Shown here: one piece after another, positions 48,485 to 56,842 of the stretch
Position numbering within the stretch: the first letter of the stretch is position 1
Layout of the letters: each line of letters starts with the position of its first letter
Notes under the pieces: model-generated
Database searches by the model: none
The model's input: the letters and a program-made list of their open reading frames with translations, nothing else
Told to the model about the DNA's origin: nothing
Origin: Bog-756 sp963713625
GTDB taxonomy: Bacteria; Actinomycetota; Acidimicrobiia; Acidimicrobiales; RAAP-2
Direction of reading: 5' to 3'
DNA length: 64,000 bases
NCBI GenBank assembly: GCA_963713625.1
Contig: CAVQMN010000004.1
Coordinates: 186,001 to 250,000 of the forward strand
Translations under genes and position numbers: made by a program

Positions 48485-48984
48485 CAGGCGGGGCCGTCCC
48501 CGTGTCCAGCAGTCGACGACATGAGGACGACGGCCGTGCAGGCGATCCCCTCGGCTCGGCCCAAGGCCCCGAGCCCCTCGGCCCTGGTTGCTTTCACATT
48601 GACCGGACTGCCGAGCACGGCGGCCAGCCGATCGGACATCCGGTCCACGAACGGGGCCAGCCGCGGACGCTCGGCCACCACCGTGCAGTCGGCGTTGACC
48701 GGTGACCATCCCGCCCCGCGGGCCAACTCGACCGCATGAGACAGGATCTCCATGCTGTCCGCCCCCTGCCACTTCGGGTCGGTATCGGGCGCGTGACGAC
48801 CGAGATCGCCGAGACCGGCGGCCCCGAGCACGGCGTCGGCGATGGCGTGGGCCACCGCGTCGGCATCGCTGTGGCCGTCGAGCCCCCGGACGCCGTCGCC
48901 GGTGATGACCACCCCACCGAGGACCAACGGCCGGTCCGGCCGGTCGGAGAACCGGTGCACGTCGAGCCCCTGGCCGATCCGCAT
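48484..48984 (-). CDS. ispF: 2-C-methyl-D-erythritol 2,4-cyclodiphosphate synthase
   Basis: A 166-residue trimeric enzyme of the MEP isoprenoid pathway, which closes the cyclodiphosphate. The zinc and substrate residues are visible in 'GQGLDVHRF', 'LDGHSDADAVAHAIADA', 'GDLGRHAPDTDPKWQGADS' and 'VNVKATRAEGLGALG'. The ATG at 48984 is chosen because GGAGG lies 7 bases upstream. A GTG at 49005 that overlaps the ispD stop would add 7 residues. It sits between ispD and rlmB. Confidence 0.95.
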   Translation of the reverse strand: MRIGQGLDVHRFSDRPDRPLVLGGVVITGDGVRGLDGHSDADAVAHAIADAVLGAAGLGDLGRHAPDTDPKWQGADSMEILSHAVELARGAGWSPVNADCTVVAERPRLAPFVDRMSDRLAAVLGSPVNVKATRAEGLGALGRAEGIACTAVVLMSSTAGHGDGPA

Positions 48985-49001
48985 GGCCACGCCTCCGCCG
49001 T

Positions 49002-49703
49002 TCACCGGTCGGCCATGTTCATCAGCGCCTCGGCCAGGACGAGATCCTCGGGCCGGGTCAGCTTGACGTTGTGCGGATCCCCCATGACCGTGCGCACGGT
49101 GGCGCCCAGGTCCTCCAACAGCCCGGCATCGTCGGTGGCCTCGCCGCCCGTCCCGTGTGCGTTCCGGAGGGCCGCCGCCTCGAAGGCCTGGGGCGTCTGC
49201 ACGGCCACCAACCCGTCGCGGTCCACGTTGTGCTCAACGGTGTCCCCGATGACCTGCTTCAAGGTGTCGGTGACCGGGACCACCGGGATGGCCCCGTCGA
49301 CCCCCGGGGCCCGGACGGCGGCCACCACCGACCTGAACAGGCCGGCGGAGGCCAGAGGGCGGGCCGCGTCGTGGACCACGATGATCGCCGCGTCGTCGGG
49401 GACGGCGACCAGCCCGGCCCGCACCGATTCCGCCCGGGAGGCGCCGCCGGCCACCACCTGATCGGCACCGAATCCGGCGCCTTGTGGGTCACGGTCGGTC
49501 ACCGTGCCTCCGGGCCCGGCTCCAGCCCCGCCATCCCCGGCCGGGACCACGAGCACCACCCCGTCGGCCACCGATCGTGCCGCGGCCACCGACCAGGCGG
49601 CCACCGGACGGCCGGCCAGCTCGGAGAACTGCTTGGGACCACCGAACCGGTTTCCTGATCCGCCCGCCACCACGATGGCCCAGACGGACCCCGTTCGGCT
49701 CAG
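49002..49703 (-). CDS. ispD: 2-C-methyl-D-erythritol 4-phosphate cytidylyltransferase, probable CTG start
   Basis: An MEP-pathway enzyme that makes CDP-methylerythritol. It has the nucleotide-binding loop 'AGGSGNRFGGPKQFSELAGRP', 'VVHDAARPL', 'VPVTDTLKQV' and 'TPQAFEAA'. The first ATG/GTG/TTG in frame is the GTG at 49673, inside the first beta-strand, which would remove 'WAIV' of the usual 'WAIVVAGG'. Reading back, no normal start exists before an in-frame stop. However, a CTG at 49703 overlaps the carD stop (CTGA) and has GAGG 7 bases upstream. It gives 233 residues and a complete strand. A CTG start is therefore proposed. Confidence 0.88.
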   Translation of the reverse strand: MSRTGSVWAIVVAGGSGNRFGGPKQFSELAGRPVAAWSVAAARSVADGVVLVVPAGDGGAGAGPGGTVTDRDPQGAGFGADQVVAGGASRAESVRAGLVAVPDDAAIIVVHDAARPLASAGLFRSVVAAVRAPGVDGAIPVVPVTDTLKQVIGDTVEHNVDRDGLVAVQTPQAFEAAALRNAHGTGGEATDDAGLLEDLGATVRTVMGDPHNVKLTRPEDLVLAEALMNMADR

Positions 49704-50179
49704 GGAAGCGCCTCGTTGAGCCGGACCTCAGCCGTCTCCTCGTCCACGCCCAACGCAAAGGTCAGCTCGGACACCAGGATCTGGCGGGCCCGGCTGAGCA
49801 TGCGCTTCTCGCCGGCGGAAAGCCCCTTGTCCTTGTCACGGATGGAGAGGTTCCTGACCACTTCGGCCACCTGGTAGATGTCGCCGGACCGGAGCTTCTC
49901 CGAGTGGTTCTTGTACCGGCGCGACCAGTTGGTCGGCATCCGGGCCTCCTTCTTGCGGAGCACGGCGAAGACCTCTTCCACCTCTTCGTCGTTGATCACT
50001 TCACGGAGGCCGACCCCGTCGGTGTTGTCAGCCGGCACCATCAGGGTCAGGTCACCGTAGGCCAGGCGCAGGACCAGGTACTCCTGCTTTTTCCCGAATG
50101 CCTCTTTGGTCTCACGTCGTTCGACCACCGCCGCGCCGTGGTGCGGATAGACGACTTTGTCACCGATGTCGAACACCAT
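49700..50179 (-). CDS. carD: CarD-family RNA polymerase-binding regulator
   Basis: A 159-residue CarD/CdnL protein. It binds the RNA polymerase beta lobe and stabilises open promoter complexes, notably at rRNA genes. The Tudor-like RNAP-interaction domain begins 'MVFDIGDKVVYPHHGAAVVE', and the helical DNA-binding part includes 'MPTNWSRRYKNHSEKLRSGD' with the conserved Trp, followed by 'LSIRDKDKGLSAGEKRML'. The ATG at 50179 aligns with the mycobacterial start; AGGAGG lies just before it. An ATG at 50191 would add four residues. It is co-directional with ispD, and the stop codons interlock. Confidence 0.94.
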   Translation of the reverse strand: MVFDIGDKVVYPHHGAAVVERRETKEAFGKKQEYLVLRLAYGDLTLMVPADNTDGVGLREVINDEEVEEVFAVLRKKEARMPTNWSRRYKNHSEKLRSGDIYQVAEVVRNLSIRDKDKGLSAGEKRMLSRARQILVSELTFALGVDEETAEVRLNEALP

Positions 50180-50326
50180 GCCTCCTGGCATTGCGTGCTG
50201 GTCCCGGGCTGGTTGAGCGACATCGGGACCGCGTAGAAGGAGCACGCAAGTGTACATGGTAACGGCGCCCTTCCCGACAGCGCCCCGACCGCCCACGGGA
50301 ACGACCCGGGAGACCCGGACCCCGGG

Positions 50327-51418
50327 TTACTGGTATCGCTCGAAGATGCTGGCCTCGGCCAGGCGGGCCAAACCGTCCTTGACCGAATGGGCCCGCGCCT
50401 GTCCCACCCCTTCGACCTGCTCGAGCTCGCCGAGCGAGGCGCGCATGATCTGCTGGAGGTTGACGAAACGGTCCACGATCCGCTCGATGATGGTGTCGGA
50501 GAACCGGGGCAGCCGGTAGAGGAGGCGGTAGCCCCTGGGCTCGATGCCCGACTCGGTGTCACTGAACGACTCGGGCAGACCGAGGATCGAGGCCACCCGG
50601 CCGGCGTCACCCAGCTCGTCCGAGGCCAGATGGGCCAGTTGGTCCACCACCTTGTCGACGGTGGCGTGCCGATCGGCGCCCACAGCCGGGGCGAACCCGC
50701 AGTAGTCGCGGACCACCAGATGGAGGACGGGAGCCACCCCGTCGACCAGCTCGGTCGACTGGAGCCCGACCAGCCTCCCGTCGTCGCCCAGCTCGATCAG
50801 GTAGGCGTCCACCTCCTCGGCGATGCGGAGGAGCATCTCGGCAGCCTGGACCACCCCGACCACATCCCCCACCGACACGGTGTCCTCGACCTCCAGGACG
50901 GAAAGGCCGTTGATGGCCACGTCGAAACGGTTCCGGAACCGCTGCATGGTGGCCAGGGCCTGGTCGGTCCGATCGTGCAGCCAGCCGGTGGGCTGGATGG
51001 TGTGCTTGACGTCGTTCCGGTAGACGGCGATCACCGACATGGCCGCCGAAACCGACAGGACCGGGACGTCGATCGAGCGGGCCACCCGCTCCGCCGTCCG
51101 GTGCCGGGTGCCGGTCTCCGAGGTGGGGATGGTGGCCTCGGGCATCAGGTGCACGTTGGCCCGGGCGATCCGCGAGGCATTGGCGGCCAGGATGATGGCG
51201 CCGTCCATCTTGGCCAGCTCCGACAGGCGCTGGGGGCTGAACTCGGCGTCGAGCAGGAACCCCCCCGAGCAGATCGACAGGACGTCGGGACCGTCACCGA
51301 CCACTACCAGCGCGCCCCGCTTGGCCCGGAGAATGCGGTCGAGACCGTCGCGCAGCGGCCGACCGGGGGCAGCCATGGCCAGAGCATCACTGAGCGGTGA
51401 GCTCTGCCGGGTGTTCAC
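50327..51418 (-). CDS. disA: DNA integrity scanning protein DisA, diadenylate cyclase
   Basis: A 363-residue octameric enzyme that makes c-di-AMP from two ATP while scanning DNA. The N-terminal DAC domain has both catalytic motifs, DGA in 'AKMDGAIIL' and RHR in 'TGTRHRTAERVA'. A helical linker and a C-terminal helix-hairpin-helix ('LGELEQVEGVGQARAHSV') bind branched DNA. The start is a GTG at 51418 with only a distant AAAAGG. It lies 168 bases from radA on the same strand, a neighbour pair known from other actinobacteria and Firmicutes. c-di-AMP output therefore seems linked to repair. Confidence 0.95.
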   Translation of the reverse strand: MNTRQSSPLSDALAMAAPGRPLRDGLDRILRAKRGALVVVGDGPDVLSICSGGFLLDAEFSPQRLSELAKMDGAIILAANASRIARANVHLMPEATIPTSETGTRHRTAERVARSIDVPVLSVSAAMSVIAVYRNDVKHTIQPTGWLHDRTDQALATMQRFRNRFDVAINGLSVLEVEDTVSVGDVVGVVQAAEMLLRIAEEVDAYLIELGDDGRLVGLQSTELVDGVAPVLHLVVRDYCGFAPAVGADRHATVDKVVDQLAHLASDELGDAGRVASILGLPESFSDTESGIEPRGYRLLYRLPRFSDTIIERIVDRFVNLQQIMRASLGELEQVEGVGQARAHSVKDGLARLAEASIFERYQ

Positions 51419-51586
51419 AGGAGAATCGTACCTTTTCGGCGCGTCACCAGGCCCGGCGGCCCGTCCTCCGGATCGTTCCGGGCCGGCGCGGACCCAGGCG
51501 GTCTATCCGGGGGCCCGGGCCACCCGGCCATCGGGGTCAGGCGGGAAGCGGGTCACCCCGGGGAACCGGGCGCCCCGGGGAGCCGG

Positions 51587-52972
51587 TCAGCCAGGGCCGA
51601 GGCAGCCCAAGCGGAAGGCGGCCTCGGCCACCGTGTCCACCCTCACCAACTCGACCCCGGGAGGTCCATCCGGGGACGACGCCGGGACCACCACCCGGTC
51701 GAAGCCCAGCCGGGCCGATTCCTCGAGACGGCGGGGCAGGTTGGTGACCTGGCGGACTTCGCCGGCCAGGCCCACCTCGCCCACCGCGGCCAGGTTGGCC
51801 GGCAGGACCCGGCCCGTCGCCGCCGAGGCCACGGCCAGCGCCACGGCCAGATCTGCTGCCGGTTCCGTGACCCGGATTCCCCCGGCCACCGAGGCAAAGA
51901 CATCGACCCCGAGCGCGGAGAGCCCGGCGTGCTGGGCCAGGACGGCCAGGGTCATGACCAACCGGCCGCTGTCCAGGCCCACCACGAACCGCTTGGCCGG
52001 GGACTGGGCCATGGGGGTGACCAGCGCCTGCAACTCGACCACCAGGGTCCGCCGACCCTGCACGGCCGGCAGCACGACGCCACCGGGCACACCGGTGAGC
52101 CGGTCCCCGAGGAGGAGCCGGCCCGGGTCGTCGACCCGGTTGAGGCCCTGGTCCCCCATCTCGAACAGCCCGAGTTCGCCGGTGGGGCCGAACCGGTGCT
52201 TGACGGCCAGTAGGAGCCGGAGGGCGTGATGCCGGTCACCCTCGAAGCTCAGCACCGTGTCGACCATGTGCTCGAGTGCGCGTGGGCCGGCCAGGGAACC
52301 GTCCTTGGTTACGTGCCCGACCAGCACCGTGGCCACCTGGCGGGACTTGGCCATCCCGATCAGCTGGTCGGCGCACTCGCGCACCTGGGTGACGCTGCCG
52401 GGCACACCGGTGGCCCGCCGCTCGCCCAGGGTCGAGGGACCCATGGACACGGCCTGGACGGAGTCGATGACCACCAGCTCGGGGGCGGACTCGACCACGG
52501 CGTTGATCACCGCTCCGATGTCGGTGGCCGACAGGATCAGGAGCCCGGGCGGGATCGGGCCCAGGCGCTCGGCCCGCAGCCGCACCTGGTGGGCCGACTC
52601 CTCAGCCGAGACGAGCAGCACCCGATGCCCGGTGGCCGCCCGCGCCGCCAGCACCTGGAGGAGCAGCGTGGACTTCCCGATCCCCGGCTCGCCGCCGAGG
52701 AGGGTCACTGAGCCCGGGACCAGGCCACCGGACAGGACCCGGTCGAACTCGTCGACACCGGTGGGCACGGGCACGGCGTCGGAGACGTCCACCGACGACA
52801 GCGGCATGGGCATCGACGACAGGTCGAGGGCGTCGACCGCGCTCACCAGCGGCCCGAGTTGTGCCTCTTCGACCAGGGTATTCCACTCGCCGCAGGAGGG
52901 ACAGCGACCGGCCCACCTCGCGGTCGTCGATCCACAGTCAATGCAGCGGTGGCGCTTGGCCGTCTTTGCCAT
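51587..52972 (-). CDS. radA: DNA repair protein RadA
   Basis: A 461-residue RecA-like helicase for branched recombination intermediates. The N-terminal C4 zinc finger is 'CIDCG' and 'CPSCGEW', Walker A is 'GEPGIGKSTLLLQV' and Walker B is 'LVVIDSVQAV'. The C-terminal Lon-protease-like domain contains 'GVDVFASVAGGIRVTEPAADLAVALA'. The family signature KNRFG reads KHRFG here ('LAVKHRFGPTGELG'), a substitution in a motif important for RadA function. The ATG at 52972 is preferred over a start 10 codons upstream because the zinc-finger spacing is then normal. Confidence 0.93.
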   Translation of the reverse strand: MAKTAKRHRCIDCGSTTARWAGRCPSCGEWNTLVEEAQLGPLVSAVDALDLSSMPMPLSSVDVSDAVPVPTGVDEFDRVLSGGLVPGSVTLLGGEPGIGKSTLLLQVLAARAATGHRVLLVSAEESAHQVRLRAERLGPIPPGLLILSATDIGAVINAVVESAPELVVIDSVQAVSMGPSTLGERRATGVPGSVTQVRECADQLIGMAKSRQVATVLVGHVTKDGSLAGPRALEHMVDTVLSFEGDRHHALRLLLAVKHRFGPTGELGLFEMGDQGLNRVDDPGRLLLGDRLTGVPGGVVLPAVQGRRTLVVELQALVTPMAQSPAKRFVVGLDSGRLVMTLAVLAQHAGLSALGVDVFASVAGGIRVTEPAADLAVALAVASAATGRVLPANLAAVGEVGLAGEVRQVTNLPRRLEESARLGFDRVVVPASSPDGPPGVELVRVDTVAEAAFRLGCLGPG

Positions 52973-53096
52973 GACCCCGATGGTAGGGACCGGTTGTGCC
53001 AACCGGGGTGATCATCGGCCTCGGCGGACCCCCGAACCCGGCCTCGTACGCAGGCCCGGCCCGCTCCCTCAGGCCGGTGGGCCCGGTCGCGACCCT

Positions 53097-55652
53097 TCAG
53101 TCGGCAGACGAATCGGCGCCGGCCAGCTCGACCGGAGGGGGCTCGATCCCTTCGATGGCGGTGAAGGTGAGCTGCTGCTCACCGGCCACCAGCGGAGGGG
53201 CACCCTTGACGTCGTAGGCCGCAGCAGCTTCGGGCGTGATGGTCTCGACATCCACGATGATGGTCTCGCCGACCCGGAACTCCTTCCACAGGATGCGCTC
53301 CGACAACGGGTCCTCGATCATCTGCTGGATGGCCCGTCGCAGTGGCCGGGCCCCGAGTTGGGGGTCGTAGCCCTTGTCGGCCAACAGCTGCTTGGCCGGC
53401 GGCGTGAGCACCAGGCTCAGACCCTGGAGCTCCAGCTGGTTGGAGACCCGCTGGATCATCAGGTCGACGATCTCGACCACCTCGACCTTGGACAGCTCGT
53501 GGAAGACGACCACTTCGTCGATGCGGTTGAGGAACTCCGGACGGAAGTGGGCCTTCAACGCCTCGTTCACCTTGGACTTCATGCGCTCGTAGGTGACCGC
53601 TTCCGACGTCTTGGCGAACCCGACCGAGGACTTGCGCAGGTCGGCGGTGCCGAGGTTGGACGTCATGATCAGCACGGTGTTCTTGAAGTCGACCGAACGC
53701 CCCTGGGCATCGGTCAACCGACCGTCCTCCAGAATCTGGAGCAAGGTGTTGAACACGTCGGCGTGGGCCTTTTCGACCTCGTCGAACAGCACCACCGAGA
53801 ACGGCTTGCGCCGCACCGCTTCGGTCAGCTGACCGCCCTCTTCGTAGCCGACATAGCCCGGGGGCGAGCCGACAAGGCGGCTCACCGTGTGCTTCTCCAT
53901 GTACTCGGACATGTCCAGCTGGATGAGCGCGTCCTCGTCGTCGAAGAGGAATTCGGCCAACGTCTTGGCCAGCTCGGTCTTGCCCACACCCGTCGGCCCC
54001 AAGAAGATGAACGAGCCGCTCGGCCGCTTGGGATCCTTCAGACCGGCGCGGGTGCGGCGGATGGAACGGGCCAGCGCGGCGATGGCCGGCTCCTGCCCGA
54101 TCACCCGCTTGTGCAATTCGTCCTCCATGCGGAGCAGCTTGGCCGTCTCCTCCTCGGTGAGGCGGTAGACGGGGATGCCGGTCCAGTTGGCCAGCACCTC
54201 GGCGATGACCTCCTCGTCGACCACGTCGAACAGGTCGACGCCTTCGGCCCGCCACTCGGCCTCCATGGCCTCTTTGCTGTCGAGCCGTGACTTCTCCTGC
54301 TCGGCGAGCTTCTTGGCCTGATCGAAGGCCTGCTTCTCGATGGCCGCTTCCTTGTCGGCGCGGAGGCGGGTGATCTCTTCTTCGAGCTTCTTGTAGGCGG
54401 GCGGCGTGGTCATGCGGCGGATGCGCAGCCGGCTGCCCGCTTCGTCGATGAGGTCGATGGCCTTGTCCGGCAGGTACCGGTCGGCCAGATAGCGGTCGGC
54501 CAGATTGGCCGCGGCCACCAGTGCCTGATCGGTGATGGTCACCGCGTGGTGCGACTCGTACCGGTCGCGCAGGCCCTTGAGGATCTCGATGGTGAGGGCC
54601 ACGTTGGGCTGCTCGACCTTGATGGGCTGGAAGCGCCGCTCGAGAGCCGCATCCTTCTCGAGGTGCTTGCGGTACTCGTCGATGGTGGTGGCACCGATGG
54701 TCTGGAGCTCGCCGCGGGCCAGCATGGGCTTGAGGATGGAAGCGGCGTCGATGGCCCCCTCGGCCGCACCGGCACCGACCAGGGTGTGGAGCTCGTCGAT
54801 GAACAGGACGATGTCGCCCCGGGTGCGGATCTCCTTCAACACCTTCTTCAGGCGCTCCTCGAAATCACCGCGGTACCTGCTGCCGGCGACCAGGGCCCCG
54901 AGGTCGAGGGTGTAGAGCTGCTTGCCGGTCAGGGTTTCGGGGACGTCGTCGGCCACGATGCGCTGGGCCAGACCCTCGACGATGGCGGTCTTGCCCACAC
55001 CGGGCTCCCCGATGAGGACCGGGTTGTTCTTCGTCCGGCGCGACAGGACCTGCATCACGCGCTCGATCTCTTTCTCGCGGCCGATGACCGGGTCGAGCTT
55101 GTGGTCTCTGGCCAATGCCGTGAGGTTGCGTCCGAACTGATCGAGGACGGGAGACCCGGTCGGCGCGTCGGATGCCTGCGATCCGGGAGCGCCGGCGCCC
55201 ACCGACTCCTTGCCCTGATACCCCGACAGCAGTTGGATCACCTGCTGGCGGACGCGGGGCAGGTCGGCGCCCAAGCTCTGGAGCACCTGCGCGGCCACGC
55301 CTTCACCCTCGCGGACCAGACCGAGCAGCATGTGCTCGGTGCCGATGTAGCTGTGGCCGAGCTGCAGCGCCTCGCGCAGTGACAGCTCGAGAACCTTCTT
55401 CGCCCGGGGAGTGAACGGCGGGGACCCGGTCGGCGCCGTTCCGGCCAGCCCGATCGTCTCCTCGACCTTCTCGCGTACGGCTTCGAGCGAGACGCCGAGG
55501 GACTCGAGCGCCTTGGCCGCGACACCCTCACCCTCGTGGATCAACCCCAAGAGGATGTGCTCGGTACCAATGAAGCTGTGATTGAGAAGACGCGCCTCCT
55601 CCTGTGCGAGCACAAGAACTCGACGAGCCCGGTCTGTGAATCGTTCGAACAC
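53097..55652 (-). CDS. clpC: ATP-dependent Clp protease ATPase subunit ClpC
   Basis: An 851-residue Hsp100 AAA+ unfoldase that feeds ClpP. Two Clp N-repeats (residues about 1-145) each carry 'NHSFIGTEHILLGL' or 'GHSYIGTEHMLLGL'. The first AAA+ module has 'GEPGVGKTAIVEGLA', the middle coiled-coil contains 'FDQAKKLAEQEKSRLDSKEAME' (UVR-like), and the second AAA+ module has 'GPTGVGKTELAKTLA' with 'LFDEVEKAHADVFN'. The C-terminus ends in an acidic tail. The GTG at 55652, preceded by GGAGG, matches the usual 'VFERFTDRARRV' start. It is divergent from the polyprenyl synthase gene. CtsR/McsAB genes are absent nearby. Confidence 0.96.
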   Translation of the reverse strand: MFERFTDRARRVLVLAQEEARLLNHSFIGTEHILLGLIHEGEGVAAKALESLGVSLEAVREKVEETIGLAGTAPTGSPPFTPRAKKVLELSLREALQLGHSYIGTEHMLLGLVREGEGVAAQVLQSLGADLPRVRQQVIQLLSGYQGKESVGAGAPGSQASDAPTGSPVLDQFGRNLTALARDHKLDPVIGREKEIERVMQVLSRRTKNNPVLIGEPGVGKTAIVEGLAQRIVADDVPETLTGKQLYTLDLGALVAGSRYRGDFEERLKKVLKEIRTRGDIVLFIDELHTLVGAGAAEGAIDAASILKPMLARGELQTIGATTIDEYRKHLEKDAALERRFQPIKVEQPNVALTIEILKGLRDRYESHHAVTITDQALVAAANLADRYLADRYLPDKAIDLIDEAGSRLRIRRMTTPPAYKKLEEEITRLRADKEAAIEKQAFDQAKKLAEQEKSRLDSKEAMEAEWRAEGVDLFDVVDEEVIAEVLANWTGIPVYRLTEEETAKLLRMEDELHKRVIGQEPAIAALARSIRRTRAGLKDPKRPSGSFIFLGPTGVGKTELAKTLAEFLFDDEDALIQLDMSEYMEKHTVSRLVGSPPGYVGYEEGGQLTEAVRRKPFSVVLFDEVEKAHADVFNTLLQILEDGRLTDAQGRSVDFKNTVLIMTSNLGTADLRKSSVGFAKTSEAVTYERMKSKVNEALKAHFRPEFLNRIDEVVVFHELSKVEVVEIVDLMIQRVSNQLELQGLSLVLTPPAKQLLADKGYDPQLGARPLRRAIQQMIEDPLSERILWKEFRVGETIIVDVETITPEAAAAYDVKGAPPLVAGEQQLTFTAIEGIEPPPVELAGADSSAD

Positions 55653-55782
55653 TCCACCGCCTCCATCTGCGGTCGGCAACTGATACGAAGTCTACAGGTG
55701 CCGGTACACCCCGCACCCGCACCGTCCCATTTTCCAGGCCCTTTTCTCAGTCATCGGCATCCTGGCCTATCGTCTGTAGGAA

Positions 55783-56760
55783 GTGAACGTCGTAGAGCTC
55801 CTTGGGCTTCCCGCACTCGAAGAACACCTCCAACGCCTCGAACCCCTGCTGGTCGAGTCCGTGGTGACGGGCGACGGCTTCCTCGACGAGGTCACCACCC
55901 ACCTGCTGGCCGCGGGCGGAAAGCGGCTCCGCCCGGTCCTGGCCCTGGCCACCGCCACCTCCGGGTCCCCTGGAGCCACCCGTGAGGACCTCTTGGGGGC
56001 CGTGGCCGTCGAGCTCGTCCACCTGGCCTCCCTCTACCACGACGACGTCATGGACGAGGCCACGGTCCGCCGCAACGTGGAGAGCGTCAATGCCCGGTTC
56101 GGGAACCTGGTGGCCATCGTGGCCGGCGACTTCCTCCTGGCCCGATCGGCCGAGATCGCCGCAGGACTGGGTACGGAGATCGCCGCCCTGCTGGCCGCCA
56201 CCCTCGGGCAGCTGTGCCAGGGTCAGGTGGCCGAGGTGCACTCCGCCTTCCAGGTGGGTCGGAGCGAAGAGAGCTACACCACGGCCATCGCCGGTAAGAC
56301 GGCATCGCTGATGTCCACGTCGTGCCGGATCGGTGCGCTGACCGGCGGGCTCCCCCGCCAGGAGGTGGATGCGTTCACGCAGTTCGGCCGCTACTTCGGC
56401 ATGGTCTTCCAGGTTCGGGACGACATCCTCGATGTCGTGGGCACCGAGGCGGAGCTGGGAAAGCCGGCCGGACAGGACCTGGCCGAGGGTATCTACACGC
56501 TGCCGGTCCTGTTGACCCTGGCCGACCCTGTCGCCGGTCCCGAACTGAGCCCGCTGCTGGGCCAGCCGCTCGGACAGCCGGAGCGGGACAAGGCACGTTC
56601 CATCGTGGCCGAGTCCGGGGCCATCGGAGGTGCGGCCACCGTGGCCCGGCGATACGCCGATTTGGCGGCCTCGGCCGCACGCTCGGGCCCATCCGTCGAG
56701 CTGGCGGGAGCCTTTGCCAACCTGGCTCACTCGCTGGTCGACGACCTGCCGACCGAGTGA
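55783..56760 (+). CDS. Polyprenyl (trans-isoprenyl) diphosphate synthase
   Basis: A 325-residue all-helical prenyltransferase that condenses isopentenyl diphosphate with allylic diphosphates. The first Asp-rich motif is 'LYHDDVMDEATVRRN', the second is 'VRDDILDVVGT', and 'GGKRLRPVLAL' supplies basic residues. The residues before the first motif ('LVHLASLYHDD') resemble long-chain heptaprenyl/octaprenyl-type synthases used for menaquinone side chains. Product length cannot be fixed from sequence alone. The GTG start at 55783 is the first in frame. ispD and ispF lie in the same region but on the other strand. Confidence 0.9.
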   Translation: MNVVELLGLPALEEHLQRLEPLLVESVVTGDGFLDEVTTHLLAAGGKRLRPVLALATATSGSPGATREDLLGAVAVELVHLASLYHDDVMDEATVRRNVESVNARFGNLVAIVAGDFLLARSAEIAAGLGTEIAALLAATLGQLCQGQVAEVHSAFQVGRSEESYTTAIAGKTASLMSTSCRIGALTGGLPRQEVDAFTQFGRYFGMVFQVRDDILDVVGTEAELGKPAGQDLAEGIYTLPVLLTLADPVAGPELSPLLGQPLGQPERDKARSIVAESGAIGGAATVARRYADLAASAARSGPSVELAGAFANLAHSLVDDLPTE

Positions 56761-56842
56761 ACAGCCCGGCCTGACCGGCCGACGGGCTGCAGAGGACGGC
56801 CACCGACCCGAGCGCCGCCGCCCCATGCCCCTCTCCGCCGGC

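Noticed and set aside
52257..54290. A 677-codon + strand frame antisense to radA and clpC
   Set aside because: Both genes beneath carry complete family motifs. The antisense frame has no start signal or similarity.
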